DNA of 64,000 bases. Origin: Cupriavidus pinatubonensis (GTDB lineage: Bacteria; Pseudomonadota; Gammaproteobacteria; Burkholderiales; Burkholderiaceae). Both the position numbers and the translations under genes were made by a program. Numbering within the stretch: the stretch's first letter is position 1; each line of letters starts with the position of its first letter. Positions 34,769 to 43,938 of this stretch are shown piece after piece. Below the pieces are notes generated by a model. The model searched no databases and was not told where the DNA came from. It saw only the letters and a list, made by a program, of their open reading frames with translations. The stretch lies in NCBI RefSeq assembly GCF_019602855.1, contig NZ_CP080767.1, forward strand, positions 1,426,001 through 1,490,000, written 5' to 3'.

Positions 34769-35597
34769 CCACAGGATCGGCATGCATAGCGATTGGGTAG
34801 ACATTCCGTTCGACGGCCGGTGTATCCGGATCGAATACCAGTGGCTGCGCGCGGAGCGCGCGCAGCGTCCGCTGGTGGTGTTCCTGCATGAAGGGCTCGG
34901 CTCGGTCAGCATGTGGCGCGATTTTCCGCGCAGCTTCTGTGAGGCCGGTGACTTTCGCGGACTGGTGTTTTCGCGCTATGGCTACGGGCGTTCTACCCCG
35001 CGGCCGCACGATGAAAAGTGGGGCGTCGATTTCATGCACCGGCAGGCGCGCGAGGCATTGCCGGCATTGTTCGAAGCCCTGGAGATCGGCCCGGGGAGCA
35101 GTCACGGAAAGCCATGGCTGCTCGGCCATAGCGACGGGGGCTCCATTGCGCTGATCCACGCCGCGAGCTTTCCCGATTCCGTCGACGGCATCACCGTGCT
35201 CGCGCCCCATATCCTCGTCGAAGACGTGTCGGTTCGCAGCATCGCGGCCACGCGCCAGGCCTACCTGGAAACCGATTTGCGCAGCCGCCTGGCGCGCTAC
35301 CACGACGACGTGGATTCGGCGTTCTGGGGTTGGAACGATATCTGGCTCGACCCCGCTTTCCGCCAGTGGGATCTGCACGATCTGCTACCGCAATTTCGCT
35401 GTCCGGTGCTGGCGGTGCAGGGCGAGGACGACGAGTACGGCACCATGGCGCAGATCGAGGGTATCCATCGATATGCCCCGCAAACCGCCTTGCTTAAACT
35501 CGCGCGGTGCGGTCATTCGCCACATCGCGACCAGCCGGAGCCGTTGACGCAGGCGGCGGTACGGTTTATAAACGCACATACTTCATACCTAAAATAA
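34761..35597 (+). CDS. Alpha/beta hydrolase of the box cluster
   Basis: A 278-aa alpha/beta hydrolase. The nucleophile elbow is GHSDGGS (about residue 123), the oxyanion region VVFLHEGLGS lies near residue 38, the acid is probably Asp in QGEDDEYG, and the catalytic His is in CGHSPHRDQPE near the end. The ATG at 34761 overlaps the bclA stop by 8 bases, so the two are coupled; a second ATG at 34782 is possible. In box clusters such hydrolases may act as CoA-thioesterases or lactonases clearing dead-end intermediates. This is an inference from position only. Confidence 0.88.
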   Translation: MPDHRIGMHSDWVDIPFDGRCIRIEYQWLRAERAQRPLVVFLHEGLGSVSMWRDFPRSFCEAGDFRGLVFSRYGYGRSTPRPHDEKWGVDFMHRQAREALPALFEALEIGPGSSHGKPWLLGHSDGGSIALIHAASFPDSVDGITVLAPHILVEDVSVRSIAATRQAYLETDLRSRLARYHDDVDSAFWGWNDIWLDPAFRQWDLHDLLPQFRCPVLAVQGEDDEYGTMAQIEGIHRYAPQTALLKLARCGHSPHRDQPEPLTQAAVRFINAHTSYLK

Positions 35598-35707
35598 TTC
35601 GTTGCCCGCCCCCTGTGTTGCATCCGGACACGCTCCGGACCCTGGGGGCAGGGACCGATCACGGTTTCGCAACAGGCAAACCGCCGGCTTGACCACCAGG
35701 AGACATC

Positions 35708-36895
35708 ATGCACCGCTTCACATCGCGCAGGCTCGCGCCTGCCTGCCTTGCCGTTGCTGCAATGCTTGCCGCCACGGGAGCCGTCCAGGCGCAGAGTGCG
35801 CAGGGCGGGAAGATCAAGGTAGGGTTCATGCTGCCCTATACGGGCACGTATGCGGCACTGGGCACGGCGATCGAAAACGGTTTCCGCATGTATGTGCAGC
35901 AGCAGGGGGGCAAGCTCGGCGGGCGCGATATCGAGTACTTCAAGGTTGACGACGAATCCGATCCCGCCAAGGCACCCGAGAACGCAACCAAGCTGATCAA
36001 GCGCGACCAGGTCGATGTAGTGGTGGGCACCGTGCATTCAGGCGTGCAGATGGGCATCGTCAAGGTGGCCAAGGAAAACAACACGCTGCTGATCATCCCG
36101 AATGCCGGCGTCGATGAGGCCACCGGCCCGCTGTGCGGTCCGAACATCTTCCGCTCGTCGTTCTCGAACTGGCAGCCCGGCTACGCCATGGGCCACGTGC
36201 TGGCCGAGCGGGGCATGAAAAAGGTCGTCACGCTGACCTGGAAATATGCGGCGGGAGAGCAATCAGTAAAGGGCTTTAAGGAGGCCTTCGAGAGCAAGGG
36301 CGGCAAGGTGGTGAAGGAGCTGAGCCTGCCGTTCCCGAACGTGGAGTTCCAGGCGCTGATCACGGAAGTGGCCGCGCTCAAGCCGGACGCCGTGTTCGTG
36401 TTCTTCGCGGGCGGCGGTGCGGTCAAGTTCGTCAAGGATTGGGCCGGCGCGGGGCTCAAGGACAAGATCCCGCTCTATGGCTCGGGCTTCCTCACGGATG
36501 GCACGCTCGAGGCGCAGGGAAATGCCGCGCAGGGTCTGGAAACCACGCTGCACTATGCGGATGGCCTGAGCAACGCGCGCGACAAGACCTTCCGCCTTGA
36601 TTACGCCAAGACCTACAAGCTGCAGCCGGATGTGTATGCGGTGCAGGGCTATGACGCCGCGCAGTTGCTTGCCGCCGGGGCGAATGCGGTCAAGGGCGAT
36701 ATGTCCCGCAAGGCCGACGTCTACAAGGCCATGGAGACCGCCAAGGTGGACAGCCCGCGCGGTGCTTTCACGCTGTCGAAGGCGCATAACCCGGTGCAGG
36801 ATTTCTACCTGCGCAAGGTAGATGGCCGCGAGAACAAGGTGAGCACCGTGGCGGTGAAGGCGCTGGCCGATCCGGCACGCGGTTGCCGTCTTTGA
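35708..36895 (+). CDS. Substrate-binding protein of a branched-chain-type ABC transporter
   Basis: A 395-aa periplasmic binding protein (LivK/peripl_BP_6 family). Residues 1-27 are a signal peptide ending AVQA-Q. The mature start KIKVGFMLPYTGTYAALG and the later VVVGTVHSGVQMGI are typical. It heads a five-gene transporter operon that begins 110 bp after the box alpha/beta hydrolase. Members next to aromatic catabolic genes, such as Hba systems, take up hydroxybenzoate or benzoate, so an aromatic acid is the likely ligand rather than leucine. The ligand itself cannot be read. Confidence 0.92.
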   Translation: MHRFTSRRLAPACLAVAAMLAATGAVQAQSAQGGKIKVGFMLPYTGTYAALGTAIENGFRMYVQQQGGKLGGRDIEYFKVDDESDPAKAPENATKLIKRDQVDVVVGTVHSGVQMGIVKVAKENNTLLIIPNAGVDEATGPLCGPNIFRSSFSNWQPGYAMGHVLAERGMKKVVTLTWKYAAGEQSVKGFKEAFESKGGKVVKELSLPFPNVEFQALITEVAALKPDAVFVFFAGGGAVKFVKDWAGAGLKDKIPLYGSGFLTDGTLEAQGNAAQGLETTLHYADGLSNARDKTFRLDYAKTYKLQPDVYAVQGYDAAQLLAAGANAVKGDMSRKADVYKAMETAKVDSPRGAFTLSKAHNPVQDFYLRKVDGRENKVSTVAVKALADPARGCRL

Positions 36896-36967
36896 TTCCC
36901 ACCATCCTACCGGAATGAGGCCCGGTGCAGCGGCTTGCCGCGCGCCGGGCGTCCTCCCCCACGCAGC

Positions 36968-37834
36968 ATGGACATCGTCTCCTTCCTGATCCAGTGCCTG
37001 AACAGCGTGCAGTACGGGCTGTTGCTGTTCCTCGTGGCAAGCGGCCTGACGCTGATCTTCGGCATCATGGGCGTCATCAACCTGGCGCATGGCAGCTTCT
37101 ACATGCTCGGGGCCTACCTGGCATTCACGCTGGCCAGCCTGACCGGCAACCTGCTGATTGCCGTGCCGCTCGGCATCGTCCTGGCCGTGGCGTTCGGCTA
37201 TGTGCTTGAGTGGGCGTTCTTCAGCTTCCTTTATGAGCGCGACCACCTGCAGCAGGTGCTGATGACCTACGGCCTGATCCTGGTGTTCGAGGAACTGCGC
37301 AGCATCCTGGTCGGTGACGACGTGCACGGTGTGTCGATTCCCGCGTTTCTCGACGGCGCGCTGCCGATCGGCAACGACATGACCTATCCGGTCTATCGCC
37401 TGTGCATCTCGGCGGTGTGCCTGCTGGTAGCAGCGGGCATGTACTACGTGATCCGCCGCACGCGGCTCGGCATGATGATCCGTGCCGGCGCGACCAATCG
37501 CGAAATGGTGCAGTCGCTCGGCATCAACGTGACGGTGCTCTACCGGGTGGTGTTCGCCCTCGGCGTGGCGCTGGCCGTGCTGGCGGGCATGATTGCCGCG
37601 CCGGTGTCGTCGGTGTACCCGGGCATGGGCGCGCAGGTGCTGATCGTGTGCTTCGTGGTGGTGGTGATCGGCGGCATCGGTTCGGTGAAGGGCGCGCTGG
37701 TGGCGTCGCTGTTGCTCGGCTTTGTCGATACCTTCGGCAAGGTGTTCTGGCAGGAAGCGTCAGGTGTGCTGATTTACCTGTTGATGGCGCTGATCCTGTT
37801 GTGGAAGCCGCAAGGCCTGTTCAAGGCGGGTTGA
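36968..37834 (+). CDS. LivH-type ABC permease
   Basis: A 288-aa inner-membrane permease with about eight helices. It begins MDIVSFLIQCLNSVQYGLLL, and the first conserved loop is GVINLAHGSFYMLGAY. The coupling-helix region is RAGATNREMVQSLGINV. A start further upstream at 36935 would add a short Arg/Pro-rich extension and is less likely. It is followed after one base by the LivM-type gene. Together they form the heterodimeric membrane channel. Confidence 0.94.
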   Translation: MDIVSFLIQCLNSVQYGLLLFLVASGLTLIFGIMGVINLAHGSFYMLGAYLAFTLASLTGNLLIAVPLGIVLAVAFGYVLEWAFFSFLYERDHLQQVLMTYGLILVFEELRSILVGDDVHGVSIPAFLDGALPIGNDMTYPVYRLCISAVCLLVAAGMYYVIRRTRLGMMIRAGATNREMVQSLGINVTVLYRVVFALGVALAVLAGMIAAPVSSVYPGMGAQVLIVCFVVVVIGGIGSVKGALVASLLLGFVDTFGKVFWQEASGVLIYLLMALILLWKPQGLFKAG

Positions 37835-37835
37835 T

Positions 37836-38927
37836 ATGGATACCAAGCATTCCCTCGCGCCTTCGCATGGCAATGCGCGCGTCGCTTTCGCGTGGCTCGT
37901 GGCATTCGCCTTGCTGGCCAGCCTGCCGTTGCTGCTGACCGCCGACAGCCACAAGTTCTATATCGAGCTGCTGAGCAAGGTCATGATCATGGCGATCTTC
38001 GCGCTCTCGCTGCAGTTGCTGATCGGCTATACCGGGCTGGTGAGCCTGGGCCACGCTGCTTATTTCGCGGCCGCAGCCTATGCCACGGCGATCCTGGCAC
38101 CCGAAGCGGGGCCCGGCAATGGTTGGCTGCTGCTCGCCGGCGCGCTCGGCGCGGCAGCGGCACTCGCGGTGCTGGTCGGCATGCTGGTGCTGCGCACGCG
38201 CGGCGTGTACTTCATCATGGTGACGCTGGCGTTCGCGCAGATGGTGTACTTCGTGTTCCACGACACCAAGATCGCCGGCGGTAGCGACGGCACCTACATC
38301 TACTTCCGCCCTGAATTTCCCGTACCCGGCACGCAGCAACTCACGGTCAACGATCCGAGCCACTTTTACTGGATGGTCTGGGCCGCCATGGGCGTGACCG
38401 TGGTTGTGCTAACACTGCTGCTGCGTTCACGCTTCGGCCACGCGCTGGTGGGTATCCGCCACAACGAACAGCGCATGCGCGCGGCGGGCTACGCCACGTA
38501 CCGCTACCAGCTCGGCGCCTTTGTTGCGGGCGGCATGCTGGCCGGCCTCGCAGGGTTCCTGTACGCGATCCAGTTCGGCTTCGTGAATCCGGAGATCGCG
38601 TCCTGGCACCAGTCTGGCAACGCCATGCTGATGGTCATCCTGGGCGGTGTGGGCAGTCTGGCGGGTGCGGTGCTCGGTGCGTTTTCCTTCGTGCTGCTGG
38701 CCGAATGGTTCAGCACCATGACCAGGCACTGGCAGTTGCTGATGGGCGGCTTCATCATCGTCGCGGTGGCGCTGCTACCGCGCGGGCTGGTGAGCCTGCC
38801 GGCCGTGCTGCGCCAGAAGCATGGCGCATCGGGCGCGCGCAATGGCGGGACGGCAGGCGATGACGATGACACGGCGCAGGGCGCGGGCAGCAAAGGCCGC
38901 AGCGCGCGCAGTACGGAGGCCGCATGA
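37836..38927 (+). CDS. LivM-type ABC permease
   Basis: A 363-aa inner-membrane permease, the second channel subunit. Helices start near residue 20, and LLIGYTGLVSLGHAAYFA is the conserved LivM loop. RHNEQRMRAAGYATYRYQ is the cytoplasmic coupling loop. The C-terminal 40 residues are a charged, glycine/alanine-rich tail after the last helix. Its stop overlaps the LivG start by four bases. Confidence 0.94.
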   Translation: MDTKHSLAPSHGNARVAFAWLVAFALLASLPLLLTADSHKFYIELLSKVMIMAIFALSLQLLIGYTGLVSLGHAAYFAAAAYATAILAPEAGPGNGWLLLAGALGAAAALAVLVGMLVLRTRGVYFIMVTLAFAQMVYFVFHDTKIAGGSDGTYIYFRPEFPVPGTQQLTVNDPSHFYWMVWAAMGVTVVVLTLLLRSRFGHALVGIRHNEQRMRAAGYATYRYQLGAFVAGGMLAGLAGFLYAIQFGFVNPEIASWHQSGNAMLMVILGGVGSLAGAVLGAFSFVLLAEWFSTMTRHWQLLMGGFIIVAVALLPRGLVSLPAVLRQKHGASGARNGGTAGDDDDTAQGAGSKGRSARSTEAA

Positions 38928-39691
38928 GTACACCGGTATTGCAAGCCACGGGCCTGACGCGGCGTTTCGGCGGCCTGACGGCCGTGGCGGGCGTAGACCT
39001 GTCGCTGGGATTGCATGAGATCCATGCGGTGATCGGCACGAACGGCGCAGGCAAATCCACGCTGATCAACATGCTGTCCGGCGAACTGCCGCCGTCGGAG
39101 GGACACCTTCACCTGCAAGGGCGCGACGTGACCGGTTGGTCCCAGCCGCGGCTGGCGCGGCATGGCATTGGCCGCAGCTACCAGCGCAACAACATCTTCC
39201 TGCCGCTGACGGTGCGCGAGAACTGCCGGCTCGCGGCGCAATCGCGTGCCCAGCGTGCGTGGCGCTTGTGGGAAGGCGCACGCAATTGCCGCATGAGCGG
39301 CGCGCTTGCCGATGAGGCGATGGAGCGTGCCGGTCTGGCAGCGCATGCAGGGCGGCTCGCCAGCGAACTTGCGCACGGCCAGAAGCGCCAGCTCGAAGTG
39401 GCCATGTGCCTGGCGACGCAGCCGGTTGCGCTGTTGCTCGACGAGCCGCTGGCCGGCATGGGCGCAGAGGAATCGTCGCGCATGCTGGGGCTGTTGCGAG
39501 GGCTGCGCGAGGGCCACGCGATCCTGCTGGTCGAGCACGATATGGATGCCGTGTTCTCGGTGGCCGATCGCATCACGGTGATGGTCAATGGCGCCGTGAT
39601 CGCCAGCGGCACGCCTGATGAAATCCGCGCCAACCGCGAAGTGCAACTGGCCTACCTGGGCGAGGCAGAAGACAGTGGGGTGCCCGCATGA
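38924..39691 (+). CDS. LivG-type ABC ATPase
   Basis: A 255-aa ATPase. Walker A is GTNGAGKST, and the signature region is the LivG variant SELAHGQKRQLEVAMCL (LAHGQ in place of LSGGQ). Walker B is ALLLDEPLAGMG and the switch is LLVEHDMDAVF. Overlapping ATGA starts with both neighbours show tight translational coupling. The divergent signature is usual in this subfamily and is not decay. Confidence 0.95.
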   Translation: MSTPVLQATGLTRRFGGLTAVAGVDLSLGLHEIHAVIGTNGAGKSTLINMLSGELPPSEGHLHLQGRDVTGWSQPRLARHGIGRSYQRNNIFLPLTVRENCRLAAQSRAQRAWRLWEGARNCRMSGALADEAMERAGLAAHAGRLASELAHGQKRQLEVAMCLATQPVALLLDEPLAGMGAEESSRMLGLLRGLREGHAILLVEHDMDAVFSVADRITVMVNGAVIASGTPDEIRANREVQLAYLGEAEDSGVPA

Positions 39692-40401
39692 CGACCACCA
39701 TGATCGAAGCCAGCGGCATCAATGCGTGGTACGGCTCAAGCCATATCCTTCGCGACGTGGAGTTCCGCGTCGGCGCGGGCGAGACCGTCGGCCTGCTCGG
39801 GCGCAATGGCATGGGCAAGAGCACGCTGCTGAGAACGCTGCTCGGCCATGTGCGCCAGCGCAGCGGCAATATCCGCGTGGCGGGGCGCGACGTCTCGCGC
39901 GCGCAGCCTTTCGAACTGGCGCGCCTCGGAGTCGCTTATGTGCCCGAAGGACGCGGCGTTTTTCCGAACCTGTCGGTGCGCGAGAACCTGATCATGGCGG
40001 CACGCAAGGGCTGCAACGGCCGCCACGACTGGGACGAAGCGCGCGTGCTCGACCTGTTCCCGCGGCTCAAGGAGCGCCTGGGCCACGGCGGCCAGCAACT
40101 TTCCGGCGGCGAGCAGCAGATGCTGTCGATCGGCCGCGCGCTGATGACCAACCCGGACTGCCTGGTGCTCGATGAAGCGACAGAAGGCCTGGCGCCGCGC
40201 ATCGTGCGCGAGATATGGGAGGTTATCGCCACGGTCCGCACGACCGGCATTGCCTCCGTGGTGGTGGACCGCAACTTCCGCTCGGTGCTCGCCCATGCCG
40301 ATCGCGTGGTCGTGCTGGAAAAGGGCCGCGTTGTCCTGACCGGCCCCGCTGCGGACCTCGCCGCCAAGCCCGAAGCGCTGGACCGCTACCTGGGCGTGTA
40401 G
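39688..40401 (+). CDS. LivF-type ABC ATPase
   Basis: A 237-aa ATPase pairing with the LivG-type subunit. Walker A is GRNGMGKST, the signature is LSGGEQQMLSIGRAL and Walker B is CLVLDEATEGLAP. The switch histidine position reads VVVDRNFRSVLAHAD rather than the common VEQN/H form, as in several LivF proteins. It is the last gene of the transporter operon. No clear rho-independent terminator follows. Confidence 0.95.
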   Translation: MTTTMIEASGINAWYGSSHILRDVEFRVGAGETVGLLGRNGMGKSTLLRTLLGHVRQRSGNIRVAGRDVSRAQPFELARLGVAYVPEGRGVFPNLSVRENLIMAARKGCNGRHDWDEARVLDLFPRLKERLGHGGQQLSGGEQQMLSIGRALMTNPDCLVLDEATEGLAPRIVREIWEVIATVRTTGIASVVVDRNFRSVLAHADRVVVLEKGRVVLTGPAADLAAKPEALDRYLGV

Positions 40402-40717
40402 GGCGCCTCCAAAAGCGCCTGAAGCGCATCTTTCTGTAGCGGCATCGCAACGTCGTGCCAATGCCGACGGCGTCCCCGAGATTTGCTGGCAGGACTTGAC
40501 CATCCGCCACTTCCCTCCCATGCTTGATGCGTTCCACCTGCGGTATAGGTGGCATCGTCAGTGGCCGACGGGGCACAGTTCCTCTAGAATTGCGCCCAAT
40601 TGTGCATTGCAATAGAACATCAGAAGAGGGAGGCGGCCAATCCGACGGCTGCTGTGTCTGGCCGGGTTTCGGGAGATCGATGTCTGCTCCGCGAACCGGT
40701 CCCAAAGACCAGAATTC
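40402..40717 (+). promoter_or_regulatory. Intergenic region before kup with candidate promoter
   Basis: About 315 bp without a convincing gene. TTGCGC (40590-40595), a 17-bp spacer and TAGAAC (40613-40618) form a plausible sigma-70 promoter for kup, about 100 bases before its ATG. I see no riboswitch-like structure. No strong terminator for the preceding transporter operon is apparent either. Confidence 0.45.
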
Positions 40718-42628
40718 ATGACCACCCAATCCGCGACCACCGCCACTAGCCACTACTTTGTCGAAAATCCGAGCACGCGCGCGCTGGTGATCGGCGCCAT
40801 CGGTGTCGTCTTCGGCGACATCGGCACCAGTCCGCTGTATTCGCTCAAGGAGTGCTTCAGCAAGGAGCACGGCATCCCGTTCAGTCCCGACGCCGTTCTG
40901 GGCATCATCTCGCTGCTGTTCTGGGCCATGACCATCGTGGTCTCGATCAAGTACGTGGTGTTTGTGATGCGCGCCGACAACAACGGCGAAGGCGGGGTGC
41001 TGGCGCTGATGGCGCTGGTACTGCGCACGGCGGCGCCACGCTCGCGCTGGGCCAAGGTTCTGATGATGCTGGGCATCTTCGGGGCATGCATGTTCTATGG
41101 CGATGCGGTGATCACACCGGCCATTTCGGTGTTGTCCGCCGTGGAGGGGCTGGAAATTGCCACACCACAGCTCTCGCGGTTCGTGATCCCGATCACGCTG
41201 GTCATTCTCGTGGCGCTATTCCTGATCCAGCGCAACGGCACATCGGTGGTGGGCAAGCTGTTCGGCCCGGTCATGGTGGTCTGGTTCGTGACGCTGGGGC
41301 TGCTCGGGCTATACAACCTGGTGCAGGCGCCGGAGATCCTCAAGGCCTTCAACCCGTACTACGGGATCTCGTTCCTGATCGCGCATTCGCTGCAGGCCTT
41401 TATCGTGCTGGGCTCGGTATTCCTGGTGCTGACCGGGGCGGAAGCCCTCTACGTCGACATGGGCCACTTCGGCGCGCGCCCGATCCGCTATGGCTGGTTC
41501 GTGCTGGTCATGCCGTGCCTGATCCTGAACTACTTCGGCCAGGGCGCCATGCTGCTGACGAACCCGGCTGGGGCCGAAAACCCGTTCTACCTGATGGTGC
41601 CGGAACCGCTGCTGATCCCGATGGTGGTGCTGGCGACCTGCGCCACGGTCATCGCCTCGCAGGCGGTGATCTCGGGCGCATTCTCGCTGACCAGCCAGGC
41701 CATCCAGCTCGGCTTCGTGCCGCGCATGCGCGTGCGCTACACCTCGGCGGCCGAGATCGGGCAGATCTACCTGCCGGTCATCAACTGGATCCTGCTGGTG
41801 CTGGTCGTGGCCGTGGTGATCTCGTTCAAGAAGTCGGAAAACCTGGCGGCGGCCTATGGCATTGCCGTGACCACGACCATGGTGATCACCACGTTCCTCG
41901 CGGCCGTGGTGATGCGCAACGTCTGGAAGTGGAACCCGGCGCTCGTGACGCTGCTCGGCTTGTCGTTCCTGCTCGTGGACCTGGCATTCTTCGCGGCGAA
42001 CCTGCTGAAGGTTGCTGAAGGTGGCTGGTTCCCGCTGCTTCTCGGCAGCACAGCATTCTTCTTGCTGATGACGTGGTATAGCGGCCGCAAGCTGCTGCGT
42101 GCGCGCAGCCTCGAAGACGGCATTCCGCTGGAGCCGTTCATTGCCGGCCTGCTCGCACATCCGCCGCATCGCGTCGAGGGCACGGCGGTGTTCCTGACCG
42201 GCAATACCGAGTCGGTGCCGGTGTCGCTGTTGCACAACCTCAAGCACAACCGCGTGCTGCATGAGCGGGTGGTCTTCCTGAGCTTTGTCACGCGCGATAT
42301 TCCGTATGTCGACGACGAGCAACGCCTGAGCTGCAAGGACCTTGGCGGCGGTGTGTTCATCCTGAAGTCGGATTACGGTTTCAAGGAGACTCCTGACGTG
42401 CACAAGGTGCTGGACCTCGCGCAGCGCAAGCTGGGCATGCATTTCGAGCTGATGGAGACCTCGTTCTTCATCGCGCGCGAATCGGTGATCCCGTCCAAGC
42501 TGCCGGGGATGTCGATGTGGCGCGAAAGCTTGTTCGCGTGGATGCATCAGAACGGCGCCAAGCCGTCGGACTTCTTCCAGATTCCGGCCAACCGCGTGGT
42601 CGAACTCGGCACGAAGGTCGAAATCTGA
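40718..42628 (+). CDS. kup: Low-affinity potassium transporter Kup (TrkD)
   Basis: A 636-aa inner-membrane K+:H+ symporter of the KUP/HAK/KT family. The N-terminal helix has the defining [22 protein letters not shown] motif (cited by its [10 protein letters not shown] core). About twelve helices follow, then a cytoplasmic C-terminal domain with [19 protein letters not shown] and an ending in [12 protein letters not shown]. Length is normal. It stands alone with a candidate promoter before it and a strong terminator after it. Its Shine-Dalgarno is weak. Confidence 0.97.
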   Translation: MTTQSATTATSHYFVENPSTRALVIGAIGVVFGDIGTSPLYSLKECFSKEHGIPFSPDAVLGIISLLFWAMTIVVSIKYVVFVMRADNNGEGGVLALMALVLRTAAPRSRWAKVLMMLGIFGACMFYGDAVITPAISVLSAVEGLEIATPQLSRFVIPITLVILVALFLIQRNGTSVVGKLFGPVMVVWFVTLGLLGLYNLVQAPEILKAFNPYYGISFLIAHSLQAFIVLGSVFLVLTGAEALYVDMGHFGARPIRYGWFVLVMPCLILNYFGQGAMLLTNPAGAENPFYLMVPEPLLIPMVVLATCATVIASQAVISGAFSLTSQAIQLGFVPRMRVRYTSAAEIGQIYLPVINWILLVLVVAVVISFKKSENLAAAYGIAVTTTMVITTFLAAVVMRNVWKWNPALVTLLGLSFLLVDLAFFAANLLKVAEGGWFPLLLGSTAFFLLMTWYSGRKLLRARSLEDGIPLEPFIAGLLAHPPHRVEGTAVFLTGNTESVPVSLLHNLKHNRVLHERVVFLSFVTRDIPYVDDEQRLSCKDLGGGVFILKSDYGFKETPDVHKVLDLAQRKLGMHFELMETSFFIARESVIPSKLPGMSMWRESLFAWMHQNGAKPSDFFQIPANRVVELGTKVEI

Positions 42629-42650
42629 CGAGCCCGTGCAGGCAGTACGA

Positions 42651-42683
42651 AGCCCCCGCCAGGTGCGAACCTGCGGGGGCTTT
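42651..42683 (+). terminator. kup terminator
   Basis: A stem AGCCCCCGC/GCGGGGGCT (42651-42659, 42673-42681) with a 13-base loop that can pair further (AGGT/ACCT), followed by TTT. It lies about 25 bases after the kup stop. Confidence 0.75.
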
Positions 42684-42835
42684 GTCTTTGAGGCCGTTCA
42701 CGCGGCCATGGCGGGTGACGACTGGAGAGGGACAGGAAAACGTCCTTGTACAGCTCGGGACAGGTCCTGCGCCGTGCCGTTGATGGCGCGGGAGGGACAA
42801 GGCGGGAGTGTAAGTCCCGCGCTCGGCCTAGTCGC

Positions 42836-43903
42836 TTAGTTGACCAGCGTGCGGGCGTCGACGACGTGGTCGCGATACGCCTCGAAGATCCGGCGCAGCG
42901 CCTGTTCCATCGTCACCTCGGGCTTCCAGCCGAGTTCCTGCATGGTGTTGTCGATCTTCGGCACGCGGTGCTGCACGTCCTGGTAGCCCTTGCCGTAGAA
43001 GTCGCCCGACGAGGTCTCGACGATTTGCGTCTTGCGCGCTTCCTCGGCGTATTCGGGATAGTCGGCGGCCATCTTCAGCATCATCTCGGCGAGCTCGCGC
43101 ACCGAGTGGATGTTGGACGGGTTGCCGATATTGAAGATCTTGCCCGTGGCGATGCCGTTCGGGTTCTCGATGATGCGCATCAGCGCCGAGATGCCGTCCG
43201 AGATATCGGCAAACGCACGCTTCTGCTCGCCGCCGTCGACGAGCTTGATCGGCTCGCCGCGCACGATGTGGCCGAGGAACTGCGTGACCACGCGCGACGA
43301 ACCTTCCTTCGATTCGAAGATCGAGTCGAGTCCCGCACCGATCCAGTTGAACGGGCGGAAGAGCGTGTAGTTCAGGCCTTGCTCCATGCCATAGGCATGG
43401 ATCACGCGATCCATGAGCTGCTTGGAGCAGGCGTAGATCCAGCGCGGCTTGTTGATCGGACCGTAGATCAGCGGCGACGACTCGGGATCGAATTCGTCGT
43501 CGGCGCACATGCCGTAGACCTCGGAGGTCGACGGGAACACCAGGTGCTTGCCGTACTTCACGGCGGCGCGCACGATCGGCAGGTTCGCTTCGAAGTCGAG
43601 CTCGAACACACGCAGCGGCTGACGCACGTACGTGGCCGGCGTGGCGATGGCGACCAGCGGCAGCACCACGTCGCACTTGCGGATGTTGTACTCGATCCAC
43701 TCCTTGTTGATGGTGATGTCACCTTCAAAGAAGTGCATGCGCGGATGGTCGACGAGGTCACCGAGGCGGTCGGACGACATGTCCATGCCGTAGACCTCCC
43801 ACGACGTCGTTTCCAGGATGCGGCGCGTCAAGTGGTGGCCGATGAAGCCGTTGACGCCGAGGATGAGGACTTTCTTGCCTTGCATGGAATTGGGTTGTTG
43901 CAT
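42836..43903 (-). CDS. UDP-glucuronate decarboxylase-type SDR (stand-alone ArnA C-terminal domain)
   Basis: A 355-aa NAD-dependent extended SDR. The Rossmann motif is LGVNGFIGHHL, and the catalytic Tyr/Lys lie in YACSKQLMDR. The sequence from KKVLILGVNGFIG through NWIGAGLDSIFESKEG closely resembles the C-terminal decarboxylase half of ArnA, which makes UDP-4-keto-pentose for L-Ara4N. The N-terminal formyltransferase half of ArnA is missing here, and no separate formyltransferase gene is in the window. It is 35 bp downstream of arnT on the same strand. A second in-frame ATG at 43885 is an equally good start. Confidence 0.9.
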   Translation of the reverse strand: MQQPNSMQGKKVLILGVNGFIGHHLTRRILETTSWEVYGMDMSSDRLGDLVDHPRMHFFEGDITINKEWIEYNIRKCDVVLPLVAIATPATYVRQPLRVFELDFEANLPIVRAAVKYGKHLVFPSTSEVYGMCADDEFDPESSPLIYGPINKPRWIYACSKQLMDRVIHAYGMEQGLNYTLFRPFNWIGAGLDSIFESKEGSSRVVTQFLGHIVRGEPIKLVDGGEQKRAFADISDGISALMRIIENPNGIATGKIFNIGNPSNIHSVRELAEMMLKMAADYPEYAEEARKTQIVETSSGDFYGKGYQDVQHRVPKIDNTMQELGWKPEVTMEQALRRIFEAYRDHVVDARTLVN

Positions 43904-43938
43904 GGGTTAAGCGTAAGGGGTGCCGGGCGCTTGGTGCT

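Noticed and set aside
39359..39420. Degenerate signature motif in the LivG-type ATPase as a sign of decay
   Set aside because: LAHGQ-type signatures are normal for LivG subunits, and all other motifs are intact.
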